Positions 8,581 to 15,371 of a DNA stretch of 38,192 nucleotides are shown one piece after another. Position 1 is the first letter of the stretch; the number at the start of each line of letters is the position of its first letter. The position numbers and the translations under genes are program-made. The notes beneath the pieces were generated by a model. It searched no databases, was not told the DNA's origin, and was given only the letters and a program-made list of their open reading frames with translations. Source of the stretch: an uncultured Clostridia bacterium. GTDB taxonomy: Bacteria > Bacillota > Clostridia > Lachnospirales > Anaerotignaceae. The stretch covers positions 1 through 38,192 of the forward strand of contig CALWSR010000031.1 of assembly GCA_944384265.1 (NCBI GenBank), given 5' to 3'.

Positions 8581-9309
8581 TCAATCCTCCTTATCAAGCA
8601 TTTCTTTAAACTGTTCCTCAAATTCTGTCATCTTTAATGATTTTTTAGAGCCTGTACGTTGTCCTGCCCTGATACGCAAGGCTTTTTTAGCATTTACAGA
8701 AAAGGTAAGAACAGATGAAATACCAGCCCGTCTAATGTCATCTATTATACTGTATATATCATCAAAGCCGCTGATGTGCGCCAGTTTCACAGCTATATCA
8801 TCTGCGGTTAAACCATTTGTGCTCACTTTTTCAGATAAATACTTTCCATATGACGTTGACATTTCAATATATTCTGCAAATGAATAGAACAACTGTCCCA
8901 TGCACTCAATAAGATTTCGCCGTTGGGGATTTCCGTTGTTAAGAGACAATGAATTTATGGTATTTGCTATGGAATCAGCTAAAAAGTCTCCTTCATCTTC
9001 TGCAACCATATCCAAAGAATGAAGTAAGCGATTTACGCTATCTCGCTTGGAATAGTCCGTAGATGATGGATTCATTTTTTCTGTCAGTCCGTAAAGGTAA
9101 TCAGCGGTGCATCCGTAATATTTTGCAAGGTCAATGAGGATAGTCTGGTCGGGAAGATGCCTGCCGCTTTCGTAACTGCTTAAAGCCTGTTTGGTAATAC
9201 CGATTTCGTCAGCAACATCTTTTTGCCCTAAATCTGTTTTTGCCTTGCGGAGTTCTTTTAACCGTTGTCCTACTATGCTTGCTAAATCTTCTTTAGAAGT
9301 TTTTCCCAT
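8581..9309 (-). CDS. XRE-family transcriptional repressor of the element
   Basis: A 242-residue protein. An N-terminal Cro/CI-type helix-turn-helix spans about residues 14-70 (QKDVADEIGITKQALSSYESG is the core). It is followed by an unrecognised 170-residue C-terminal region that may dimerise or sense a signal. No LexA-like Ser-Lys protease or ImmA-type metalloprotease motif was seen, so how it is inactivated is unclear. The start has AAAGGAGAT 9 nt upstream. It is divergent from the excisionase gene and co-directional with int. This is the usual arrangement for a repressor controlling excision, and the dyad at 9415-9448 is a likely operator. Confidence 0.88.
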   Translation of the reverse strand: MGKTSKEDLASIVGQRLKELRKAKTDLGQKDVADEIGITKQALSSYESGRHLPDQTILIDLAKYYGCTADYLYGLTEKMNPSSTDYSKRDSVNRLLHSLDMVAEDEGDFLADSIANTINSLSLNNGNPQRRNLIECMGQLFYSFAEYIEMSTSYGKYLSEKVSTNGLTADDIAVKLAHISGFDDIYSIIDDIRRAGISSVLTFSVNAKKALRIRAGQRTGSKKSLKMTEFEEQFKEMLDKED

Positions 9310-9341
9310 GTTATTTGTATCTCCTTTCCGATGATATTGCT

Positions 9342-9370
9342 ATTATACTCCTTTTTATTCAAAAAGTAAA
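9342..9370 (-). promoter_or_regulatory. Promoter of the repressor-integrase unit
   Basis: On the minus strand, TTTACT (9370-9365), a 17-bp spacer and a perfect TATAAT (9347-9342), about 33 bp before the repressor start codon. Confidence 0.65.
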
Positions 9371-9414
9371 TAGTCTAAATATTATTTCCTGATTAAGAAA
9401 AAATAAAAAGTTCA

Positions 9415-9448
9415 TTGACAGGTAGCGGCTCATGTGTTATACTGTCAA
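9415..9448 (+). promoter_or_regulatory. Excisionase promoter with overlapping operator dyad
   Basis: A near-consensus promoter: TTGACA at 9415-9420, 17-bp spacer, TATACT at 9438-9443. The perfect inverted repeat TTGACAG (9415-9421) and CTGTCAA (9442-9448) brackets both boxes, so a dimeric repressor bound there would block the -35 and -10 together. Repression by the adjacent XRE protein is inferred from position. Confidence 0.75.
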
Positions 9449-9502
9449 CAGAAACACGATTCAGACAAGAATAGGAAATAATAAAGAGAGGAGAACGATG
9501 TG

Positions 9503-9733
9503 ATGAACTACTGTTCCGAAGAAGATTTACCAATCATTATGCAGGCAAAGCACGTTCAGTCGGTTTTGGGGATTTCTAAAGGGAAAACATATGAACTTAT
9601 GAATTCCAGTGATTTCCCTACGATTTATCTCAACAAACGTATGGTTGTGCCAAAAGACAAGTTTTTTGAGTGGCTGAATCAAGACAAACGAAAAATCAAA
9701 AGGAGGGCAATTTATGTGTCAAGAAAAGGTTGA
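9503..9733 (+). CDS. xis: Excisionase-family DNA-binding protein
   Basis: A 76-residue MerR-like winged helix (helix-turn-helix 17 type). The pattern MQAKHVQSVLGISKGKTYELM...FPTIYLNKRMVVPKDKFFEWL is typical of small excisionases that bend DNA and direct the integrase toward excision. ATG 9503 lies 9 nt from AGGAG; a GTG at 9500 is a possible alternative start. It is read from a strong promoter divergent from the repressor and overlaps the next gene by 20 bp, implying translational coupling. Confidence 0.85.
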   Translation: MNYCSEEDLPIIMQAKHVQSVLGISKGKTYELMNSSDFPTIYLNKRMVVPKDKFFEWLNQDKRKIKRRAIYVSRKG

Positions 9734-10286
9734 AAATAAGATTAAGTTTAGCGGCTCATGTATGGATGTAAACACGGGTGCGGAAGTGATTTTTGAAGGA
9801 TACCGTGAAGGGGGCAACTTATTGCTGGAAGCTAAATGTATATCGGATATCTTAAAGAAACAAGCGGCTCAGGGGCAGAAGGCGCAACAATTTCTGGGTG
9901 CAGTCAGGTCTACACTCAAAAAATGTAAATATCTATCTCTGCTTTCAAGCCCTGAACAGAATGTAAGCTTGTTCTGTGAAATCAGAAGAAAATGTGACGG
10001 CGTTAGAATTGGTTATGTAGAGGATACGGATTATTTACTGGACTGTGAATATTTTTACATGCAGATTTTTAAACCTCCCGTAGAATCTCTTCCTCCTGTT
10101 GGAACTTTCTTATTCCCACCAAGTGAGCTTGCATATTATTCAGAATTGTTCCAGTTGGGAGTGCTGAAACCTTATATGAATGATTCATCAAAGGAGTTCT
10201 ACATGATTGAAGACTTTGACAAGCGGTATATTCGTGTTTCCAATGCTCTTGTAAATTTTGATATTGCCAAATCAGAAATTCTGTAA
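9714..10286 (+). CDS. Hypothetical mobile-element protein
   Basis: A 190-residue soluble protein I do not recognise. No membrane segment, signal peptide or catalytic motif is apparent. The middle (about 95-150) is rich in aromatic residues and contains the proline-rich turn PPVESLPPVGTFLFPPSE. It starts inside the end of the excisionase gene with a good ribosome site (AGGAGGG). It is therefore expressed with xis when the element is derepressed, which suggests a role in excision, replication or mobilisation rather than in maintenance. This role is inferred from position only. A terminator follows at 10294. Confidence 0.7.
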   Translation: MCQEKVENKIKFSGSCMDVNTGAEVIFEGYREGGNLLLEAKCISDILKKQAAQGQKAQQFLGAVRSTLKKCKYLSLLSSPEQNVSLFCEIRRKCDGVRIGYVEDTDYLLDCEYFYMQIFKPPVESLPPVGTFLFPPSELAYYSELFQLGVLKPYMNDSSKEFYMIEDFDKRYIRVSNALVNFDIAKSEIL

Positions 10287-10293
10287 ATAAAGC

Positions 10294-10328
10294 ATAGCCC
10301 TAGAAGCCATTACAGTTTCTAGGGCTAT
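10294..10328. terminator. Bidirectional terminator between convergent units
   Basis: ATAGCCCTAGAA pairs with TTCTAGGGCTAT (12 bp) around a 10-nt loop. It lies between the end of the xis operon and the end of the minus-strand lipoprotein operon, and is AT-rich on both sides. Confidence 0.75.
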
Positions 10329-10332
10329 TATA

Positions 10333-10614
10333 TTATCTCTTTTTCAAAATCCCCTCGTCAATCAAACTGGATACCCGTGCAAACTCTTCTTTGGGGTCAT
10401 GTACATAATATCCACAGGGAGCAGGGGGCGGTACTATATCCTCCCACATACATTCTACGCCCATTCCCTGTAAAGAGCCGAAAAGATAAGGGCAGTCATT
10501 ACAACCTTTATATTCTGGAGCTACTTTCCGCACTTTATCCTGTCGCTTACAGAAAATCCGTCCGTTTCCGTCCATATAATTAAAATGATTGACCGATTCC
10601 AGATGAATAGCCAT
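10333..10614 (-). CDS. Small cysteine-rich mobile-element protein
   Basis: A 93-residue protein of unknown function. Its cysteines are grouped as C-x2-C in GCNDCPYLFG, then ECMWED and PCGYYV, which could bind a metal or form a small disulfide-free zinc fold. Similar GC-x2-CPYLFGSLQGMGVEC proteins are, from memory, common in clostridial conjugative elements, but no function is known to me. The downstream ATG at 10614 has the better spacing to AGGGGG; ATG 10620 would overlap the stop of the preceding lipoprotein gene. It is the last gene of the minus-strand operon before the terminator at 10294. Confidence 0.65.
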   Translation of the reverse strand: MAIHLESVNHFNYMDGNGRIFCKRQDKVRKVAPEYKGCNDCPYLFGSLQGMGVECMWEDIVPPPAPCGYYVHDPKEEFARVSSLIDEGILKKR

Positions 10615-10616
10615 TT

Positions 10617-11459
10617 TCATTCCCCCTCTCCGTCAGTACCTATATCGGGCAGTTGAATGTAAGTGCCGTCATATCTCCAAGATTCTGTAGAAGTGATGAT
10701 TAGTTCATTATCTTGAATAATGGCAGATGTATATACTCTGTCCTCAAATTCCCAGTTGATAAACTCCCAGCCTGTGTCTGCTCCGTTTCTGTCAAGGACA
10801 AAGGTTTCTGCTTCTGGCTCAAAGTACAGTACCAGTGAACCATTCTGCGTTTCTACATTTACAAATGTGTCTGTTTCAAAACATTGGTATCTGCCATAGG
10901 TGGTATATTCACCGTCCCTATAGAAATCATCAGCCTGTTCCTCTATAGCTGTTTCATTAGGCAATTCTGGCTCTTGTGTAGGTTTTGGTTGTTCTTCCTG
11001 TGTTTCAACATCACTGATATAAGTACCGTCCCAATTGATTTGAGTTTTATAAATTACAGGTCTGCCTGTTAAATCCTCAAATAAATACATACTTGATTCA
11101 TAAGTCCAACCCAACATAATGTTTTCTGTAGTAGCGACACACTCTACATATCTTGTCTCATTATTCTTAGGTGAAGCAGGCAAGGCACAATATGCGTCCA
11201 CATAAAAACTGATACGATACTCGTTTTTATATAGCTTTTCCACGGTTGGCTCCAAATAAGTAAATTCTATACCCTTACCGCCGTAAACGGTTTCATAATA
11301 GGATACAGCTAAAGATGTAGCTGTGTCTGGGTCTACCTTATTTATAGAACTGGAAACATTTTCCTCTATGGGTGTCGTTACCTCTGTTGTCTGAGTATTC
11401 CCACAACCTGAGAGAAGCGTTGTAATAAATAAGGCTACAGCAATAAATCTATGTTTCAT
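10617..11459 (-). CDS. Predicted secreted lipoprotein
   Basis: A 280-residue lipoprotein. The signal sequence MKHRFIAVALFITTLLSGC carries a clear lipobox (L-S-G-C), so the protein should be lipidated at Cys19 and held on the outer face of the membrane. An acidic, Pro/Glu-rich linker (EEQPKPTQEPELP, about residue 160) separates two domains, each rich in beta-strand and aromatic residues. The family is not recognised. The frame is open further upstream, but ATG 11459, with AGGAGAT 6 nt ahead, starts exactly at the signal peptide. It lies 4 bp behind the preceding gene. A surface lipoprotein on a mobile element could act in entry exclusion or host interaction, but nothing in the sequence proves this. 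Confidence 0.8.
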   Translation of the reverse strand: MKHRFIAVALFITTLLSGCGNTQTTEVTTPIEENVSSSINKVDPDTATSLAVSYYETVYGGKGIEFTYLEPTVEKLYKNEYRISFYVDAYCALPASPKNNETRYVECVATTENIMLGWTYESSMYLFEDLTGRPVIYKTQINWDGTYISDVETQEEQPKPTQEPELPNETAIEEQADDFYRDGEYTTYGRYQCFETDTFVNVETQNGSLVLYFEPEAETFVLDRNGADTGWEFINWEFEDRVYTSAIIQDNELIITSTESWRYDGTYIQLPDIGTDGEGE

Positions 11460-11463
11460 TCTC

Positions 11464-11730
11464 TTATCTCCTGTGTTGTTTTGCAATTTCCCTGTTATGC
11501 TGAATGGTTCTAATAACTTCTTTGACAAACCGCTCCGTTCTCTGTTTCCCATAATACCGATAAGGGTCTACGGCTTTCTCCGTCTTTTCGTCCATCCACG
11601 GATTGACGATACAATAACCTTTGTAATCAAATCTCACCATGCTAATCGTAGCCGTTCCAGAATTGTCATGCCACATAGCGTCCAACTGTTGCCACGCAAA
11701 TTCTTTTACCTGTTCAATCGTTATTTCCAT
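11464..11730 (-). CDS. Small hypothetical mobile-element protein
   Basis: An 88-residue soluble protein without recognised motifs. The N-terminus (EQVKEFAWQQLDAMW) is an amphipathic helix, and a strongly basic helix with ERFVKEVIRTIQHNREIAKQ closes the protein. The ribosome site is GGGGGA. It lies 14 bp after the preceding gene and 4 bp before the lipoprotein start, so it belongs to the same operon. Function unknown. Confidence 0.6.
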   Translation of the reverse strand: MEITIEQVKEFAWQQLDAMWHDNSGTATISMVRFDYKGYCIVNPWMDEKTEKAVDPYRYYGKQRTERFVKEVIRTIQHNREIAKQHRR

Positions 11731-11744
11731 AGCTATCCCCCGAT

Positions 11745-11927
11745 TTAATCATCTTCCTCATAATACGCTAAATCGTCAAAATACCCACCCTCGGCATCAT
11801 CTTCAAGCAATTCTTCCTCGGTCATTTCCGTTACATATTCCAGAGCCTTATTCATTTCAAGGGCTAATTCTTTAGCCGATTTCTGGGTGAAAGGCAATCT
11901 TTCTTTTGGTTCAACGAATCTCTCCAT
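11745..11927 (-). CDS. Small acidic hypothetical protein
   Basis: A 60-residue, very acidic protein (C-terminus EEELLEDDAEGG...YEEDD) of unknown function. ATG 11927 has GAGGG about 8 nt ahead. ATG 11942 is possible but lacks a good ribosome site. It sits between the Nmad3-like gene and the next small gene on the minus strand. Small acidic proteins on mobile elements sometimes act as DNA mimics; here that is speculation. Confidence 0.55.
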   Translation of the reverse strand: MERFVEPKERLPFTQKSAKELALEMNKALEYVTEMTEEELLEDDAEGGYFDDLAYYEEDD

Positions 11928-11993
11928 GTCATTATCCCTCATTTCTTTGTCAATAAATGCTTTTTAGAATGAATCCGTACATAGTGTTCATGT

Positions 11994-12806
11994 CTAACGG
12001 TTCTGTATCAATCTGTCCACCCAGTCACATAAATTCCGTTCTTGTTTGGGAGTAGAAGCGGTTACAACAAATTCCTGTCCTCTGCAAGCAGAATTTAATT
12101 CTGCATAACCGTCCTTTAGTATAGGGCGGTTATCGCCTTGCCATGAAATGGATATACCGTCCTCACCAAAGAACGCAGGCAAAGCCCATAGCCGCCGATT
12201 GTCCTGCCCTCTCTTTGTAAGTATCAGTGAATCGTCATACTGGAATGTGCTGTATGTATCGGGCAAATATAAGCGGTTATTCGGACGGTTACAATTTATA
12301 CTGTGAGGGTGCCAGAAATAGCGGCTTTTTATTTCCTGTTTCTCCCTCAATACTTCTCCAACTTTCATATAGCCGTAGATGATATGGACAATAGGAGCGT
12401 TACGGTCAAAACACAGTGTTTTATTAGGTTGAACCATTGTTTTTTGAAACATTCCGTAGAATAAAAATATATCGCCCACGCCTACGCCCAATTTATCCAG
12501 ATGTACGGCAGATACGCCATGTTGTCCGAATGCTGGTTTCCATTCATCTGTTGCCGTTCTGCCCTCTATATCCTCATATATGTCGGGGTCAAGATGACAG
12601 GTCTGGCTTTTGCCAAAATCAAATTTAGGGCATAGCTGACTGATGATTTCCTCTAAACTCTGCCCTTTGTAACATAAATCCTTGTATGCCGTTCCTACCG
12701 TGTTATCTGGGATTGGGAGAGATAACAGCGTACCATCTGGCAAAATAGGGCTTGCCATACCTCCCGATGTACTGTCCATGCCTTTTCTGCTCAGTATCAC
12801 TTTCAT
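11994..12806 (-). CDS. Nmad3-like nucleotide-modification-associated protein
   Basis: A 270-residue protein. Its opening MKVILSRKGMDSTSGG, then PSPILPDGT-x-LSLPIP, the CHLDPD motif near residue 74, FGQHG, and the GVGVGDIFLFYGMF block match my memory of the Nmad3 family. Nmad3 is one of the nucleotide-modification-associated domains predicted by comparative genomics in hypermodified-DNA systems; its biochemical role is not established. The conserved Asp, His, Arg and Cys residues suggest an enzyme or a base-binding fold. The frame is open 18 codons upstream, but ATG 12806 lies 9 nt after AGGAGG and starts at the conserved N-terminus. It heads a five-gene minus-strand operon, possibly from TTGCTT-17-TAAGAT near 12818-12850, and is divergent from an XRE regulator. 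No DNA methylase, nuclease or glycosyltransferase partner lies in the element. Confidence 0.7.
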   Translation of the reverse strand: MKVILSRKGMDSTSGGMASPILPDGTLLSLPIPDNTVGTAYKDLCYKGQSLEEIISQLCPKFDFGKSQTCHLDPDIYEDIEGRTATDEWKPAFGQHGVSAVHLDKLGVGVGDIFLFYGMFQKTMVQPNKTLCFDRNAPIVHIIYGYMKVGEVLREKQEIKSRYFWHPHSINCNRPNNRLYLPDTYSTFQYDDSLILTKRGQDNRRLWALPAFFGEDGISISWQGDNRPILKDGYAELNSACRGQEFVVTASTPKQERNLCDWVDRLIQNR

Positions 12807-12955
12807 AATGCCATGCCTCCTACTAAGCACCATCTTAGCATATAGCACAACAAAAAGCAACTGACAGCATATACAAATAACGCAACGTGCGGATTATCTA
12901 AGACATAAGCAATTAGTATCATTTACATATACTATTTGCATTGGAGGGAAAACGC

Positions 12956-13288
12956 ATGGAGCAACAGGCATTAGGAAAGCGTATTCGTGAGGAACGGCTA
13001 AAGCTGAATCTGACACAGGAAAGACTGGCAGAAGATGTAAACCTTTCAACCGCCTATATCGGGCAGATTGAGCGTGGGGAACGCAGCTTAACATTAGAAA
13101 ATCTGGCAGCAGTTGCTAACTGTCTGGGCGTTACCATAGATTATCTGTTGTCTGATTCGGTCGTTTCGGACAGTGACGGACAGTATCGGCTATGGTGTCA
13201 ACTGATGGACGGCAGAACAGAGGAACAAAAAACCTTAGCTGTCAGTATGGTAAAACTTATGTTTCGCTATCTGGACGAAAATTCTTAG
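12956..13288 (+). CDS. XRE-family transcriptional regulator
   Basis: A 110-residue regulator. A Cro/CI helix-turn-helix fills about residues 5-65 (LTQERLAEDVNLSTAYIGQIERGER is the binding unit) with VTIDYLL closing the fold. A short C-terminal helix follows (EEQKTLAVSMVKLMFRYL). ATG 12956 has GGAGGG 7 nt ahead. It is divergent from the Nmad3-like gene, and the inverted repeat AGTAT...ATACT at about 12915-12933 in the shared intergenic region is a possible operator. It probably controls itself and the cargo operon rather than excision, which has its own repressor. A terminator follows. Confidence 0.85.
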   Translation: MEQQALGKRIREERLKLNLTQERLAEDVNLSTAYIGQIERGERSLTLENLAAVANCLGVTIDYLLSDSVVSDSDGQYRLWCQLMDGRTEEQKTLAVSMVKLMFRYLDENS

Positions 13289-13299
13289 ATGATGCAGTG

Positions 13300-13338
13300 A
13301 TGGGGAAGATACCTCTGGACGAGATTCTTCCCCATTTT
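13300..13338 (+). terminator. Rho-independent terminator after the XRE regulator
   Basis: ATGGGGAAGA pairs with TCTTCCCCAT across a 16-nt loop, followed by TTT. Confidence 0.75.
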
Positions 13339-13643
13339 AAATGACCAGAAATCACCGCTGACGCATTTTTAACCGCTTGACTGAGAATAACTCCATTTGC
13401 CGCTGAATGAGTCTTAGAACGCAATTTTAGAACTTTCTTATCCATAAGAAGCAGCTTTAGCCACTTACAAGCCTTGTAAAAATCTTATTTCCGTACTGCA
13501 AAAGGCTGATAGAAAATCCATACGGTAAAAATGTCACTCCCCAATCGCTTACAAGGCAGATTCCTTACAGCGGCTCATATATCATTCTATTCCGTATTCC
13601 GCTTACAAACCGCCTAAAAGTCTTAGCTACTGGATTACCGTAG
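13339..13643. other. Non-coding repeat-rich region, candidate replication origin of the element
   Basis: About 300 bp without a gene but with several ordered signals. A perfect dyad TTCTTAT-CC-ATAAGAA lies at 13435-13450 and a dyad TTACAA-GCC-TTGTAA at 13465-13479. CTTACAA recurs at 13464, 13548 and 13602. These resemble the dyads and short direct repeats of rolling-circle origins. The canonical pC194 nick sequence was not found here, so the role is a guess from location near the Rep gene. Confidence 0.4.
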
Positions 13644-13871
13644 TTATAAGCATTTCAGCATAAACCGTATTCCCTCGCCAAATCCCTTACAAAACAACTC
13701 TTTTTCCAGCTCACTATAGCAAAGGTTCAATTCCTCTTCAATCTGTAGGTATTCCTCACCAGATATAAGAGTGGAGAGCCTTGTATAAAGCTGTTTTTCC
13801 CTCAACTCAATTTCTGCCGCCTTTTCCGTAACCGTATGAGTGTAAATCGTATCTGTGATATATCGTTCCAT
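13644..13871 (-). CDS. Small helical mobile-element protein
   Basis: A 75-residue protein, nearly all helix, with heptad-like spacing of Leu and Ile from residue 18 onward (likely coiled coil). Its C-terminus ends FCKGFGEGIRFMLKCL, the F-x2-GF-x2-G-x-R-x-M pattern of small DUF6809-like proteins that are common in clostridial mobile elements. The ribosome site AAGGGGG lies 7 nt ahead. It is downstream of the rep gene on the same strand, separated by repeats that might be a promoter or iterons. Function unknown. Confidence 0.6.
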   Translation of the reverse strand: MERYITDTIYTHTVTEKAAEIELREKQLYTRLSTLISGEEYLQIEEELNLCYSELEKELFCKGFGEGIRFMLKCL

Positions 13872-13896
13872 TACACAGCCCCCTTGTCTGTAAAAT

Positions 13897-14022
13897 TATT
13901 TTAAACGTGGTTCCTATCCATCTGTCTGAGCGAAAACAGTGTTTCCAGTCTACTTTAAAATAAGTTTAAAACCATTTTCGCCCATAAATCTCATTTAAAA
14001 TAAAACTTCAAGTTTAAAATAA
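13897..14022. repeat. Four copies of TTTAAAATAA downstream of rep
   Basis: Direct copies lie at 13954-13963, 13994-14003 and 14013-14022. One inverted copy (TTATTTTAAAC) is at 13897-13907. The block is in the gap between the rep gene and the next small gene. It may be an AT-rich iteron-like array, a promoter region or both. Confidence 0.5.
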
Positions 14023-14025
14023 ATT

Positions 14026-15108
14026 TTATTTTCGGTGCTTTGTTTTCAGCACGATATACCTTTCATCGCCAGTCAGGCGGCTTAACGGCTCATAGGAGCA
14101 GACGGGCTTTTCCTTACAGACAAGATAGCTTTCCAATGTCTGGTACTCCTGTTCGGTATAGGCTTCTGTATTCAGTTCCTTTACATTATAGAATACGCCA
14201 TAGCCCTGTATCTGGCGGATATGGGAGAGGGCATAATAAAGGGTTTTGAAGTGTTCATAACTCATGAGGCGGTTGTCCTCAGAGTACATCTTTGTCATAT
14301 ACCCGAACAGCTTTTGATAGTCCTCTGGCTGAAATTTATCCACGATACAGCTATACCGCCCAAGAGAATTGCCCTCACCTAAGATATTATCAGAGGTAAG
14401 CCGTCTCTGATTGACTAAGAGCCACCATATTCTCTGGATAATGGCTTCAAAATCAGAAAACAGGCGGTTTCCAGTACCCGAAAACTGGTTGACAATATGC
14501 TTCTCCCCAATGTCGCCGTTCCCCAAAACGGCGGCTACATGAAAGTGAGGGTGATAGACATCATTGCTGTATGTGATTTCTAAGGAACGGACACAACCTT
14601 GAAAGCCATACTGCAACAGGTCTGCTCCCTTCACTTTTTTGTTGCCGTTTAGATACGTTACCAGAGTTTTAAAGCAATAAGCCATATGCTGTATGGTTTC
14701 CCTCAATTCCTCACCGCTACAGTCTGGAACGGTCAGTACCATATGATACAGAGAATCCTTATACTGTTCCATATAGGGCAGGAAACGGTTTTGCAGTAAC
14801 AGCTTTTTGACCTGATTACAGTTACTACAGAATTTGTCTTTACATAAGAAAGTTTTCAGTAACACTCTTACATGACTAGCTTCATAGGTTTCCATAGACC
14901 AGAATCTGTTACAATTCTCTAAGCGTTTCTTTCGTTCCCTTATTATATGGGCTTCATCAGGTGACAGGCGTTTCTTTACAATGCCGTTTGCAAGCAATTT
15001 CAGATAGTTTAGTACCATTTCTTCATTTCGGTTTACGTTTCCATAGACCTTTCCCATATGGCGTTGTGTTACTTCCTTTACAACAGGCGTATGTTCCATG
15101 TTCTCCAT
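14026..15108 (-). CDS. rep: Rep_1-family rolling-circle replication initiator
   Basis: A 360-residue HUH endonuclease of the pC194/pUB110 (Rep_1) type, which nicks one strand at the origin and starts rolling-circle replication. A Cys cluster at residues 89-97 (CKDKFCSNC) is the usual zinc-binding N-terminal element. LTVPD near residue 125 and RSLEITY precede the HUH motif HPHFH at 186-190. The nucleophile is a Tyr of FGYMTKMYSED (Tyr270 or Tyr275). GGAGGG lies 9 nt before the ATG. On an integrating element, this protein may replicate the excised circle so that it is not lost and may also serve as the mobilisation nickase; the latter is inference. It is the gene nearest the right end. Confidence 0.9.
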   Translation of the reverse strand: MENMEHTPVVKEVTQRHMGKVYGNVNRNEEMVLNYLKLLANGIVKKRLSPDEAHIIRERKKRLENCNRFWSMETYEASHVRVLLKTFLCKDKFCSNCNQVKKLLLQNRFLPYMEQYKDSLYHMVLTVPDCSGEELRETIQHMAYCFKTLVTYLNGNKKVKGADLLQYGFQGCVRSLEITYSNDVYHPHFHVAAVLGNGDIGEKHIVNQFSGTGNRLFSDFEAIIQRIWWLLVNQRRLTSDNILGEGNSLGRYSCIVDKFQPEDYQKLFGYMTKMYSEDNRLMSYEHFKTLYYALSHIRQIQGYGVFYNVKELNTEAYTEQEYQTLESYLVCKEKPVCSYEPLSRLTGDERYIVLKTKHRK

Positions 15109-15186
15109 GTTTACAATCCCTCCGTTCCCTTTTTTCTATATCCTTTTTGTTTTAGTACGCTTAACTCTAATAGAGAATAGATAATT

Positions 15187-15217
15187 ATTATAGGGGTTCG
15201 CCGCCTGTTATTTTCAA
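15187..15217 (-). promoter_or_regulatory. Possible promoter of rep
   Basis: On the minus strand TTGAAA (15217-15212), a 19-bp spacer and TATAAT (15192-15187). The spacer is longer than usual. It overlaps the inverted repeat at 15191-15245, so hairpin or protein binding there could control rep. Confidence 0.4.
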
Positions 15218-15260
15218 GGCTTTCCAGGCAGGCTTTGAACCCCTACCATCACCCCTAACC
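15191..15260. repeat. Inverted repeat and integrase arm-like sites at the right end
   Basis: TAGGGGTTC (15191-15199) pairs with GAACCCCTA (15237-15245), with an inner GCCTG/CAGGC pair (15203-15207 and 15225-15229). AACCCCTACC at 15238-15247 and ACCCCTAACC at 15251-15260 repeat the left-end motif at 7385-7406 in the same orientation. The region may combine integrase arm binding with an origin or rep regulatory hairpin. Confidence 0.55.
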
Positions 15261-15371
15261 CCTTGACGCAATCTGGATTTTGTGGTATATAATGAACTGG
15301 TGAAGTGGGTAAGATACAACATAATGTGAAAGGACGGAATTGTATAGACATGGTGAAATTTCGGTTTATAG

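Noticed and set aside
8586..8596. CTTGATA sequence resembling a pC194-type nick site (minus strand)
   Set aside because: It is the coding end of the repressor gene followed by the integrase ribosome site, without flanking dyads and far from rep.
13257..13445. 62-codon minus-strand frame after the XRE regulator
   Set aside because: It overlaps the terminator and the repeat-rich non-coding region and lacks a ribosome site.
13462..13610. Possible CRISPR array from repeated CTTACAA
   Set aside because: Repeats are only 7 nt, unevenly spaced, and there are no cas genes; they fit origin or regulatory repeats better.
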